Numbered from the stretch's first letter, positions 23,840-32,474 are shown. The stretch is DNA of 36,136 bases from JAWKUK01 sp041398605 (GCA_041398605.1 JAWKUK010000036.1:1-36136); one strand, 5' to 3'. The notes: generated from the sequence alone by a model not told the origin. Program-made: numbers and translations.

Positions 23840-25635
23840 CGGGCAGGTTGATCCGCGCGTGGCTGCCGGCTGCGGCGGCCTTGACGCTCGCCCTCGGCTG
23901 CGGCGGCCGCGGCTCCGACACAGCACACCGGGGCGAGCCCGGGGGGCCGGCGCGCGTGCGCTTCGTCGATGCGACGGAGCGAGTCGGGCTCGGCGGGTTC
24001 CGCCAGGTCAATGGCTCTGCGGCAAAGCCGTACATCCTCGAGTCGTTCGGCGCGGGCGTCGCGCTGTTCGACGTCGACGGGGACGGCGACCTCGACGTGT
24101 ACCTCACGAACGCGCGCGCGCTGCCCGACCCGGCCGGCGACGGCGAGGACCGCACGCCCGCGTACCAAGCCACGGACAAGGCGGCGACAGAGGACGCCAG
24201 CGGCCCTCCGCGCGACGCGCTCTACTTGAACGATGGCGAGGGCAACTTCAGCGACGTGACGCTCGCGCGCGGCCTCGGCGACCAAGGCTGGACGACCGGC
24301 GTCGAGGTCGCCGACGTCGATGGCGACGGGCGCATCGACCTCTTCCTGACCGGTTACCGCGCGCAGGCGCTGCTGATGCAGCGCGCGGACGGGACCTTCG
24401 AGGACGCGACCGCGCGCGCGGGCCTCGCCTCCGACCGTTGGAGCACCGGCGCGTGTTTCCTCGACTTCGACCACGACGGAGACTTGGACCTGTACGTCGC
24501 GAACCATATCGAGCTCGATCTCGCCGCGCTCCAAGCGAGCGACGCGCGCGAGGAGTGGTACGGCGAGCGCGTGTACACAGGCCCGCGGGGCCTCGTCGCG
24601 GCGCCGGATCGCTTCTATCGCAACCGCGGCGATGGCACCTTCGAGGACCGCTCGAGCGCCGTCGGCGTCGACGCCATCGCGCGCTACGCGTTCGAGGCGG
24701 TCGCGTTTGACGCGGACGGCGACGGCTGGGTCGATGTGTACGTCGCCAACGATACGCAGCCCAACGTGCTCTGGCGCAACGTCGAGGGCGCGCGCTTCGA
24801 GGAGATCGCGCTGCGTTCGGGCGCGGCGCTGTCCGCCAACGGCGCAGCGCAGGCGGGCATGGGCGTCGCGGTCGGCGACGTCGATGGAGACGGCGTCGCG
24901 GACCTCGGCGTGACGAACTTCAGCGAGGACTCCTCGACCCTGTATCTCGGTCGCGGCGCGACGGGCTTCGACGACATGACCGCGCGCGCGCGCCTCATTG
25001 CACCGACGCGCCCTTACCTCGGCTGGTCGCTCGGCTTCGACGACCTCGACCTCGACGGTGACGTCGACCTCTGGTGTGTCAACGGACACGTCTTCCCTCA
25101 GGCCGACCGGATCGCGACGGGGATGGGATATGCGCAGGTCAACCAGGCCTTCTTGAACGATGGCGACGGCCGCTTTCGCTCGGCCGAGGACCTCGGCGGC
25201 GGCTTCGATGTGAAGGCCGCGAGCCGCGGCGGCGCCGCGGGTGACCTCGATCGTGATGGCGACATCGACCTCGTCATCGGCAACCTCGACGGGCCGCCGA
25301 CGGTCCTCTTGAACGAGACGGCGCGGCTCGGGCGCGCGGCGTTCGTGCGCCTCGTCGATCGCGCGCCGAATACGACGGCGCACGGCGCTGTCGTGACGGC
25401 GCGCATCGGCAAGGAGCGGCGCACTCGCTTCGTCGGGACGGGCTCCGGCTTCCTCTCGTGCAGCGGCTCGGACGTGCACTTTGGGCTGGGCGCCGCAGCG
25501 CGCATCGACGCGCTCGAGGTGCGCTGGGCGGACGGTGAACGTGAGGTCTACCCTGGCGTTGAAGCGGGGTTCCACGTGGTGCTCGATCGGACCCTCGGGA
25601 TCGTACGGCGGTGGCCGCTGGGGACGCCCCAATGA
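23836..25635 (+). CDS. CRTAC1 / ASPIC-UnbV lipoprotein with FG-GAP (VCBS) repeats
   Basis: This 599-residue protein has a lipoprotein signal (LTLALGC, Cys22). At least seven calcium-binding FG-GAP/VCBS loops form an integrin-alpha-like propeller (DVDGDGDLDVY, DVDGDGRIDLF, DFDHDGDLDLY, DADGDGWVDVY, DVDGDGVADLG, DLDLDGDVDLW, DLDRDGDIDLV). A C-terminal ASPIC/UnbV domain follows (GSGFLSCSGSDVHFGLG, IDALEVRWADGE). TTG 23836 was chosen because GAGGAGG lies 7 nt before it and it begins the signal peptide directly; the longer in-frame ATG at 23722 lies inside the TPR gene and has no signal peptide. Family function is unknown. Coupled genes lie on both sides. Confidence 0.93.
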   Translation: MTGRLIRAWLPAAAALTLALGCGGRGSDTAHRGEPGGPARVRFVDATERVGLGGFRQVNGSAAKPYILESFGAGVALFDVDGDGDLDVYLTNARALPDPAGDGEDRTPAYQATDKAATEDASGPPRDALYLNDGEGNFSDVTLARGLGDQGWTTGVEVADVDGDGRIDLFLTGYRAQALLMQRADGTFEDATARAGLASDRWSTGACFLDFDHDGDLDLYVANHIELDLAALQASDAREEWYGERVYTGPRGLVAAPDRFYRNRGDGTFEDRSSAVGVDAIARYAFEAVAFDADGDGWVDVYVANDTQPNVLWRNVEGARFEEIALRSGAALSANGAAQAGMGVAVGDVDGDGVADLGVTNFSEDSSTLYLGRGATGFDDMTARARLIAPTRPYLGWSLGFDDLDLDGDVDLWCVNGHVFPQADRIATGMGYAQVNQAFLNDGDGRFRSAEDLGGGFDVKAASRGGAAGDLDRDGDIDLVIGNLDGPPTVLLNETARLGRAAFVRLVDRAPNTTAHGAVVTARIGKERRTRFVGTGSGFLSCSGSDVHFGLGAAARIDALEVRWADGEREVYPGVEAGFHVVLDRTLGIVRRWPLGTPQ

Positions 25636-27602
25636 GCGCGCCGGCTGAGCTGCAAGCGGACGGGCGGCGGGGCTTCCGCCGCGGGCTGGCCGCCCTCATC
25701 GGCTATGGCGCCCTCTCCCAGGCGTTCCTCTTGTCCGGCGCGTTCCGCGCGAACCCCTACGCGCTCGCGCCGGTGCTCGACGCGAAGCACTACTGGGATT
25801 GGGCGGGGCGCATCGCCAGCGGCGCGCTCGTCTCGGAGACGCCGTTCTATTCCGCGCCGCTCTATCCCTACCTCGTCGGCCTCGTGCGCGCGCTCGGCGG
25901 AGGGCTCGTCGCGGTCGCCGTCGGCAACGCATTGTTGCTGATCGGCGCGGCGTGCCTCGTGGCGCTCGTCGGGCGCCGCATCGTCGGCGGCGGCGCAGGG
26001 GCGTTCGCGGGGATGCTCGTGCTGTGGTCATGTGGCCTCGAGACCGCCTACGTCTTGGCCGGTCCGCTGCAGCTCTTCTGCGTCGCGCTCGTCCTCGAGC
26101 GTGGCACGGCGCCCGAGCGTGGCGCGCCGCGACGCAAGGCTTGGACGTTCGGTGCGGCGCTAGGTGCGCTGACGCTAGCGTGGCCCGCCATGCTCCCCGG
26201 CGTGTTTGTGCTCGCACTGTTCAGCGCGTGGCTGTTCCGCGTCCAGGCGCGCGGCAACGTCCGCGCTGCGCTTTGGCTGGGTGCGCAGCAGTTGGGCGCA
26301 GCGTTGCTGGTGATCGCGCCCGCGACGCTGCACAACTTCGTTGCATCAGGCGAGTGGATCACTGTGAGCGCGCACGGCGGGATCACGTTCTGGCACGGGA
26401 ACAACCCGCTGGCCGAGGGCGTGCTCGCGATCTCCGAAGTCGAGAACACCAAGGACACGTACCACCTCGACGCGCTGCGCCGCGCGCGCGAGGCGCTCGG
26501 CCCCGACGCGGGCTGGTCCCAGACGAGCCGCTTCTTCTTCGAGAAGGGCCTCGCTTGGTGGGGGGCCGACCCGGTGCACGCGAGCGGCGTCGCCTTGAAG
26601 AAGCTCTGGTACACGCTCTCGAGCCGCGTCTACGGCGACGTGAACCTCGTCTCGCTCGAGGTGCGCGATGGGCTCGTACCCTATCACTGGTTCGCGCCCT
26701 TGCCCGTCGCTTGGTTCACGCCGCTCGGGCTCGCAGCGGCGTTGGCGCTGGCGTGGCGCCGGCCGCGTGTGTACGTCCCAGTGGCGCTCCTCGTCGCCCT
26801 GCCGTGCGTCGTGTGCGTCGTATTCTGGTACTCGCCGCGCTATCGCTTGCCAGCGGTGCCGGGGCTCGCGCTCGCGAGCGCGGCGGCCTTGGGCGCGCTC
26901 GCGCGCGGCGGCTTGCGACCGTCGGCGAGCGCTTCCGTGCTCGCGCTCGCCGCCCTTGGAGTGTGCTCAGGGGCGTTGAATCGTTGGGTCGGCTTCGACG
27001 CGCCCGGCAAGCTCGAGCGGCTGCACCTCGAGCGCACCGCCGCCTCGCTGGGCGGGCTCGGCGAGCACGCGCGGGCCGCGGACCTGATGGCACGCGCGAC
27101 TGCGCTGGAGCCCAATGACGCTGACCTCCGGCAGCGCACGTACCTCTTGCTGCGCGCGCTCGGGCGGGAGCTCGAGGCCGTCGCGCTGCTCGACGCCGCG
27201 CCGCCCGAGACCCAGCGCGACCCCAAGTTCCGCGCGGCCTTTGCGTGGCTGCTCGCGACCTCGCCGGTCGACGAGGCCCGCGACGGCGCGCGCGCGTTGG
27301 CGCTCATCGACGAAGTGCTCGCCGAGGTCCAGCCCGCTGACGGCCAGGTGAATGGGCAGGTGAATGGGCAGGTCGGCGGGCAGGCCCCGGACCCTGCGTT
27401 CCTCGACGTGCAAGCCGCGGCCTTCGCCGAGCTCCGCCGCTTCCCAGCGGCCCTGGAAGCGCTCGACCGGGCGTTGCAGTGGACCCGCGCTGGAGATCCG
27501 CGGCGCGCGGGCATGAGCGCGCGCTTGGATGCGTACCGCCGCGCAGAGCCGTGGCGCGAGGGCGCCGCGGCGTTGCCGGAGCTGGAGGGCGCGCATGACT
27601 GA
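25632..27602 (+). CDS. Polytopic membrane protein, GT39/ArnT-like, with C-terminal TPR-like tail
   Basis: This 656-residue protein has about ten hydrophobic segments in residues 20-450. An acidic first-loop motif DAKHYWDWAGR resembles the loop carrying catalytic Asp/Glu in GT-C (GT39/PMT/ArnT-type) glycosyltransferases, which use lipid-linked sugar donors. The last 200 residues are soluble, with TPR-like helices (LGEHARAADLMARATALEPN, AFAELRRFPAALEALDRALQ) and a short GQVNGQVNGQV repeat. ATG 25632 overlaps the upstream TGA (ATGA); a GTG/ATG extension to 25611 is unnecessary. A glycosyltransferase role is inference from topology and motif only. Confidence 0.82.
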   Translation: MSAPAELQADGRRGFRRGLAALIGYGALSQAFLLSGAFRANPYALAPVLDAKHYWDWAGRIASGALVSETPFYSAPLYPYLVGLVRALGGGLVAVAVGNALLLIGAACLVALVGRRIVGGGAGAFAGMLVLWSCGLETAYVLAGPLQLFCVALVLERGTAPERGAPRRKAWTFGAALGALTLAWPAMLPGVFVLALFSAWLFRVQARGNVRAALWLGAQQLGAALLVIAPATLHNFVASGEWITVSAHGGITFWHGNNPLAEGVLAISEVENTKDTYHLDALRRAREALGPDAGWSQTSRFFFEKGLAWWGADPVHASGVALKKLWYTLSSRVYGDVNLVSLEVRDGLVPYHWFAPLPVAWFTPLGLAAALALAWRRPRVYVPVALLVALPCVVCVVFWYSPRYRLPAVPGLALASAAALGALARGGLRPSASASVLALAALGVCSGALNRWVGFDAPGKLERLHLERTAASLGGLGEHARAADLMARATALEPNDADLRQRTYLLLRALGRELEAVALLDAAPPETQRDPKFRAAFAWLLATSPVDEARDGARALALIDEVLAEVQPADGQVNGQVNGQVGGQAPDPAFLDVQAAAFAELRRFPAALEALDRALQWTRAGDPRRAGMSARLDAYRRAEPWREGAAALPELEGAHD

Positions 27603-29058
27603 TCGCAGCCAAGGCGGAGTCACGTCCCGCGCGCGGAGCGCGGGCTTCGCGTGCCTCGCAGCCCTCGGCTGCGCGGCTGCGTTCTCGGGCTGCAGGCGCG
27701 ATGCCGCGCCGGCCAGGCCCAACGTGCTGCTCATCTCGATCGACATGCTGCGCCCCGATCACCTCGGCTGCTACGGGCACACGCGCGACACGTCGCCGAC
27801 CATCGACCGCCTGGCGCGCGAGGGCGTGCGCTTCACGCAGCACATCTCGAGCGCGCCCTGGACCCTCCCCGCGCACACCGCGATGTTCACCGCGGTGCCG
27901 GACAGCGTCCATGGCGTCGTCGACCCGATCGGGACCGCCCTCGCGCCCGGCTTCACGACGCTCGCCGAGCGCTTGAAGGCTGCGGGCTATGCGACGGGCG
28001 GCGTCTTTGCCGGGCCGTACCTCCACCCTGCGTTTGGCCTCGGGCAGGGCTTCGATTCGTACGTCGACCGAGGCCGCTACCTCGGCGACACGCCGCTCGA
28101 CGCCCAGCACGCTTGGTCGATGGACGAGGCCGTAATGCGCGCTTCGCATCACGGCGTGACGAACGATGGGGTGTACGAATCAGCCGTGGAGTTCCTGCAG
28201 CAGCACGCGCACAAGCAGCCGTTCTTCGCCTTCGTGCACCTGTGGGACGTCCACTTCGACTTCACGCCGCCGGCGCCGTACGACACGCTCTTCGACCCGG
28301 ACTACACCGGCCCGATCACGGGGCGCGACTTCTTCTTCGACCCCGCGATCAATGCAGCGATGCCGGCGCGGGATCGCGAGCACCTGCTCGCGCTCTACGA
28401 CGGCGAGATCCGTTGGACGGACGAAGTCGTCGGTCGCATCGTCGCGGAGCTGCAGCGCCTCGGCGTCGCAGACGACACGCTCGTCATCGTCACGTCGGAT
28501 CACGGGACGGAGCTCTTCGAGCACGGCGGCAAGGGCCACCGCACGTCGCTCTATGACGAGCAGCTGCGCATTCCGCTCATCGTCTGGTTCCCGAAGGGCC
28601 TCGCGCCGCGCGTCGTCGACGCGCAGACGCGGATGATCGATCTCGCGCCGACGATCCTCGACCTCGTCGACGTCGCAGCGCCCGACGGCTGGATGGGGGA
28701 GAGCCTCGCTCCGCTCGCGCGCGGGGCGCCGCTCGCGTTTGACAACGTCGCGGTGTCGGAGCTCATGTCCGTCGGCCGCGAGCTGCGCTCGGTCCGCGTA
28801 CCCGGCGCAAAGCTCATCGTCGACACGGCCCATGACCGCGCGGCATGGTGGGACCTCGCGCGCGACCCGGGCGAGCTCACACCGCTCGTGGTCGAGGGCT
28901 CCGACCAAGGCGCGGGCCTGCAGAACGTCTATGCGCGGGTCCTCGCGCGCCTCACCGAGGCGATCGCCGCGCGGCCCGCGGGGCCGGGGACACCGGCGCT
29001 GTCGCCCGCCGTCCAGCGCTCGCTGGAGGCCAACGGCTACGTCGGATCGGGGCACTGA
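27595..29058 (+). CDS. Sulfatase-fold lipoprotein with Thr at the nucleophile position
   Basis: This 487-residue alkaline-phosphatase-superfamily protein has an N-terminal lipoprotein-like signal (FSGC, Cys33). Metal ligands are present: Asp50 and Asp55 (SIDMLRPDHLGCYG) and Asp302-His303 in TSDHGTELFEHGGKGH. The sulfatase signature C/S-x-P-x-R is replaced by T90-L-P-A-H94 in PWTLPAHT. It therefore cannot form formylglycine, and may instead be a phosphoryl- or sulfo-ester hydrolase/transferase with a Thr nucleophile, as in nucleotide pyrophosphatases and phosphoethanolamine transferases. ATG 27595 has GGAGG 6 nt upstream and overlaps the previous gene by 8 bp. It is last in the operon. Confidence 0.88.
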   Translation: MTDRSQGGVTSRARSAGFACLAALGCAAAFSGCRRDAAPARPNVLLISIDMLRPDHLGCYGHTRDTSPTIDRLAREGVRFTQHISSAPWTLPAHTAMFTAVPDSVHGVVDPIGTALAPGFTTLAERLKAAGYATGGVFAGPYLHPAFGLGQGFDSYVDRGRYLGDTPLDAQHAWSMDEAVMRASHHGVTNDGVYESAVEFLQQHAHKQPFFAFVHLWDVHFDFTPPAPYDTLFDPDYTGPITGRDFFFDPAINAAMPARDREHLLALYDGEIRWTDEVVGRIVAELQRLGVADDTLVIVTSDHGTELFEHGGKGHRTSLYDEQLRIPLIVWFPKGLAPRVVDAQTRMIDLAPTILDLVDVAAPDGWMGESLAPLARGAPLAFDNVAVSELMSVGRELRSVRVPGAKLIVDTAHDRAAWWDLARDPGELTPLVVEGSDQGAGLQNVYARVLARLTEAIAARPAGPGTPALSPAVQRSLEANGYVGSGH

Positions 29059-29151
29059 GCGCCTCGAACACCCGCGCGCCTTGCCGGACTCGGGCTGCTC
29101 GGGCATGCTGCTCTGTCTCGCGTGCCCCCGCGCGCTGCGAGGACCCCCACC

Positions 29152-30363
29152 ATGCTCCGCACTCTCCAATGCTCCGTGGTCGCGCTTCTTGCGCCGGCCT
29201 TTGCCTCCGCCCAGGTCTTCTACGCGTCCGACGAGCCGAGCCCGTCGGGCAACTGGCGCTTCGACGTCGCCACCGGCGTCAGCGTCGGCCCGCAGTGGAT
29301 CAATTCCTTGACGACCGGCCTCGCGGACGACGACGCGGCGCAGGTGTTCTACATCTGCTACGCCGCCTCGCTGTCGACCGCGTCGTACGCCGGGACGGGC
29401 AGCGCCGCGACGCTGCTCGGGACGATGACCTACCAGGGCGCGTCGCGCTCGCTCACCGGCCTCGCGTTCAACAACGGCGTCCTCTACGGCAGCCATAACT
29501 CGACGACGACGCCCGAGGGGCTCTATGCGATCGATGTCGTGACGCTCGGGCTGACGCTCTCTTACACCTACACGAACCCCGAGATCGCGCTCGAAGGCCT
29601 CGACTTTGACCCAGCGACCGGGCTGCTCTATGGCGCGAACGATGGCGCAGCGTACGTCGACCCGCAGGGCGCGAACGGCCGCGGCGTCGTCGTCATCGAC
29701 CTGTCGCAGCCGACCGTGACCGAGGCGCTGATGTTCCCGTATCCCTTCGGCGAGAACGACCTCGACGGCCTCGCTTTCGACCCTGCGGGCGTCGTGTACC
29801 TCATCGAGGACGAGCCCGCGCCGATGCACAACTTCGATGTCGCGACGGGCACGTACGACGCGAACCCGCCGATGAACGCCGCGACATCTGCGGTCATTTA
29901 TTCTGCGGGCACGTACACGACCGGCCAGTTCCCGGGCCTCGGCGTGAACTACTGCGCGGCGGTCGCCAACTCGACCGGCGCCACGGGGCGCATGTCAGCG
30001 ACCGGCAACGCGGTCGTCGCGGCCAACAATGTCATCCTGGAGGCGAGCGACCTGCCGAACGGTTCGTTCGGCTTCTTCCTGACCTCGCGCAGCGCCGGGT
30101 TCGTCGCGAACCCGGGTGGGAGCCAGGGCAACCTGTGCCTCAGCGGCTCGGTGGGGCGCTTTGTCGGTCCTGGTCAGATCCAGAACTCGGGCACGATCGG
30201 CGCGATCCAACTTGCGATCGATTTGACGAGCCAGCCGACGCCGACGGGGCTCGTCGCCGTGCAGGCCGGCGAGACCTGGAACTTCACGGCGTGGTACCGC
30301 GACGTCGTCAGCGGCTCTGCGACGTCGAACTTCGCCGACGGGCTCGAGATCACGTTCCAGTGA
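29152..30363 (+). CDS. Secreted propeller-like protein with Phe-Gln-terminated module
   Basis: This 403-residue protein has a signal peptide (MLRTLQCSVVALLAPAFASA, then Q). Its middle part has propeller-like repeats (LTGLAFNNGVLYGSHN, ALEGLDFDPATGLLYGAN, LDGLAFDPAGVVYLIED). Residues 267-403 are the shared module, opening YCAAVANSTG, with NPGGSQGNLCL and VGPGQIQNSG, ending GLEITFQ. GAGGA lies 9 nt upstream of ATG 29152. It starts 93 bp after the sulfatase-fold gene and is probably a separate unit. Substrate and partner are unknown. Confidence 0.88.
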   Translation: MLRTLQCSVVALLAPAFASAQVFYASDEPSPSGNWRFDVATGVSVGPQWINSLTTGLADDDAAQVFYICYAASLSTASYAGTGSAATLLGTMTYQGASRSLTGLAFNNGVLYGSHNSTTTPEGLYAIDVVTLGLTLSYTYTNPEIALEGLDFDPATGLLYGANDGAAYVDPQGANGRGVVVIDLSQPTVTEALMFPYPFGENDLDGLAFDPAGVVYLIEDEPAPMHNFDVATGTYDANPPMNAATSAVIYSAGTYTTGQFPGLGVNYCAAVANSTGATGRMSATGNAVVAANNVILEASDLPNGSFGFFLTSRSAGFVANPGGSQGNLCLSGSVGRFVGPGQIQNSGTIGAIQLAIDLTSQPTPTGLVAVQAGETWNFTAWYRDVVSGSATSNFADGLEITFQ

Positions 30364-30421
30364 GCATGATTCTTCGCGTTCGTCACCCTCTCGGGATCCC
30401 ACGCCGGCGTCCTTCAATCCC

Positions 30422-30690
30422 GTAGACATCGCGCTGGAACAACCTGGCGGAAGGTGTGTAGGCCTGGACGCACACAAGGAGACGATCGTCGCCTGCATAC
30501 GGATCGTGGATCAAGGAGCCTGCGCCACAGAACGCGATTCGCATCGCGTTCTGTGGCGCAAACTCATAAGCAAGGTCAATCGGAGCGGCCATCACATCGA
30601 TGGAGGCCGAGCTCGAGACGCACTTGGGTCCCTTACGCGAGGCCGAAGCCCTGCCCAGCAACTCGGGGGAGAACAGATGAGCCCAAGCTC
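30422..30690 (+). pseudogene. IS110-family transposase remnant
   Basis: The frame through 30455 encodes CVGLDAHKETIVACIRI, a close match to the N-terminal DEDD motif of IS110-family transposases (VGLDVHKxTI). The match ends after about 17 residues at the hairpin described separately. A second, frame-shifted stretch near 30574-30660 encodes AAITSMEAELETHLGPLREA, which resembles a transposase helix, before a stop. No full-length transposase is present, so the element is dead. The surrounding DNA looks less GC-rich than the rest of the window. Confidence 0.5.
30521..30560. repeat. Perfect 18-bp inverted repeat with 4-nt loop
   Basis: The arms TGCGCCACAGAACGCGAT (30521-30538) and its exact reverse complement (30543-30560) are separated by TCGC. 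It lies inside the transposase remnant and interrupts it. No T tract follows. It may be an IS end, a small inverted duplication formed on excision, or a very stable terminator after the upstream gene. Confidence 0.95.
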
Positions 30691-30822
30691 ACGGTTCGAG
30701 CTGATCGGCAACTGACCTGGAGGGAGCTTCAGGGGCGATCCTCGGCGTCCCAACGCCCGTCCGAGTCGCATTCCGGCGATTTACACCTGGCAGGGACCGT
30801 CCATGGCGTGCACCGTGGAACC

Positions 30823-32256
30823 ATGAAAATCGGCATTCTCCTGAGCCTTCTTGCACTTTCCTCAATGTCGCTTCGTGCTCAGAACTGCGTGGGGCAAGTG
30901 GACCTCGGGACATTCGGCTTCGGGGATTCCGTTGCCTACGGTGTCAGCGCAGATGGGAGCGTTGTCGTGGGTTATGCCAGCGTCGCTGTACCTGCGTTGA
31001 TCACATCCGGTGCGTTCCGCTGGACCGCGGCCGGTGGCATGCAGAACATTGGCACGCTCGGGCATCCGTTCGCCACTAGCACCGCAAATGGTGTCAGCGC
31101 AGATGGCAGCGTAGTGGTCGGGACATCGGGCGACCGCGCGTTCCGCTGGACGGCGACAGGCGGCATGCAAGACCTCGGCACACTCGGCGGCAGCGATTCA
31201 CTGGCGAACGGCGTGAGCGCCGACGGGACGTTCGTCGTTGGGCGCGCAGACCTTGCGAACGGAGAGCAGCACGCGTTTCTCTGGACGCAGGTCGGCGGCA
31301 TGCAAGACCTCGGCACCTTGCCCGGCAGCGTCCTCTCGGAGGCCTTTGATGTCTCGGCGGACGGCTCCGTGGTCGTCGGAACCTCGGTCTCTCAAGGCTC
31401 CGCAGCGCGCGCGTTCCTGTGGACAGCAGGCGGTGGCATCGTGGACCTGGGAACACTGGGGGGGCTCAATTCGCTGGGACGCGCGCTGAGTGACGATGGC
31501 AGCGTCGTCGTAGGCTGCGCGGAGGACGCGACGGGAGTGCTCCACGGCTTCCTCTGGACTCAGGCCGGTGGCATGACTGACCTGGGTGGTGGCCTGCTCG
31601 CCCATGGTGTCAGCGCCGACGGCAGCGTTGTGGTCGGTGAGCTGACGGGCGGGGGATTGCCGAGCGCGTTCAAGTGGACGGAGGCCACCGGCGCGCAGGA
31701 GCTCGGACCGCTCGTAGGCTTCTTCTCCCGCGCACACGACACAAGCGCGAACGGCACCGTGGTCGTCGGGATGACGCCGGCCCCCGGGTCGGCCGCGCAT
31801 GCCTTCCGTCTCCAGTCCAGCGTCTTGGGCGACACCTACTGCCGCCCGACCGTCCCGAACAGCTCCGGCTGCGGCGGCATCGTGCTCGCCATCGGCGACC
31901 CGCGCCTCGCGACAGGTGCGCTCGAGCTCACCGCGACGCTGCTGCCGCCGAACTCCTTCGGCTTCTTCTTGACGAGCCAGGCCCAGGACCTCGTCGTCGC
32001 GGCGGGCGGCAGCCAGGGCAACCTCTGCCTTGGCGGTGCGATCGGCCGCTTCGTCGGTCCCGGCCAGGTGATGAACTCGGGGGCGAGCGGCACGTTCACA
32101 ATGGCCGTGGATCTCAACGCAATCCCAGCGCCAACGCTGTCGGGCAGCGTTGCCGCTCAGCCCGGCGATACGTGGAACTTCCAGGCGTGGCACCGCGACG
32201 CGAACCCGACGCGCACCAGCAATTTCACTGATGCCGTAAGCGTGTTGTTTCAGTGA
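30823..32256 (+). CDS. Secreted HAF-repeat protein with Phe-Gln-terminated module
   Basis: This 477-residue protein has a signal peptide (MKIGILLSLLALSSMSLRAQ). Seven HAF-type repeats follow, each marked by SADGSVVVG-like and HAFLWT..GGMxDLGTLGG-like segments. Residues 339-477 carry the shared module (YCRPTVPNSSG, GGSQGNLCLGG, VGPGQVMNSG, end SVLFQ), the most diverged of the four copies. The DNA of the first half is visibly less GC-rich, with more A/T in third positions than its neighbours. Function is unknown; HAF repeats are predicted to be extracellular. ATG 30823 begins the signal peptide, and the upstream in-frame extension is the transposase remnant. Confidence 0.88.
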   Translation: MKIGILLSLLALSSMSLRAQNCVGQVDLGTFGFGDSVAYGVSADGSVVVGYASVAVPALITSGAFRWTAAGGMQNIGTLGHPFATSTANGVSADGSVVVGTSGDRAFRWTATGGMQDLGTLGGSDSLANGVSADGTFVVGRADLANGEQHAFLWTQVGGMQDLGTLPGSVLSEAFDVSADGSVVVGTSVSQGSAARAFLWTAGGGIVDLGTLGGLNSLGRALSDDGSVVVGCAEDATGVLHGFLWTQAGGMTDLGGGLLAHGVSADGSVVVGELTGGGLPSAFKWTEATGAQELGPLVGFFSRAHDTSANGTVVVGMTPAPGSAAHAFRLQSSVLGDTYCRPTVPNSSGCGGIVLAIGDPRLATGALELTATLLPPNSFGFFLTSQAQDLVVAAGGSQGNLCLGGAIGRFVGPGQVMNSGASGTFTMAVDLNAIPAPTLSGSVAAQPGDTWNFQAWHRDANPTRTSNFTDAVSVLFQ

Positions 32257-32391
32257 TGTGGATGGACCACTCAACCGTCAGCGAGTTCAGCTCTCAATGA
32301 AATAGCGGTTTGTCATCGAGTTGCTGCTGAGCGCCCTCGTGTCGGCGGCACCCGATGAGGGCCGACGCGAGGGCGCGCTCATGCGCGCGCT

Positions 32392-32431
32392 CCTCTCGTG
32401 TTGCGTAGTCCGCCTCTCGTGTTGCGTAGTC
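32392..32431. repeat. 19-bp direct repeat, two copies
   Basis: CCTCTCGTGTTGCGTAGTC occurs at 32392-32410 and again at 32413-32431, separated by CG. It lies in the intergenic stretch between two convergent genes (32257-32522), which otherwise holds only the palindrome at 32449-32474. Confidence 0.9.
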
Positions 32432-32448
32432 AAAGAGTGGAGTCCGCC

Positions 32449-32474
32449 GCGGCGGGGAGCGCGCTCCCCGCCGC
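32449..32474. terminator. 26-bp palindrome between convergent genes
   Basis: A perfect 13-bp arm palindrome (GCGGCGGGGAGCG then its complement) with no loop lies between the stops of the HAF gene (32256) and the minus-strand TPR gene (32523). Its position suggests a shared transcription stop. Confidence 0.5.

Noticed and set aside
23512..25632. Minus-strand open frame of 706 codons
   Set aside because: It mirrors the CRTAC1 gene; the opposite strand has clear FG-GAP loops, a lipobox and a Shine-Dalgarno site.
30454..30822. Upstream in-frame extension of the HAF gene
   Set aside because: It runs through the transposase remnant, lacks coding character, and the signal peptide starts at 30823.
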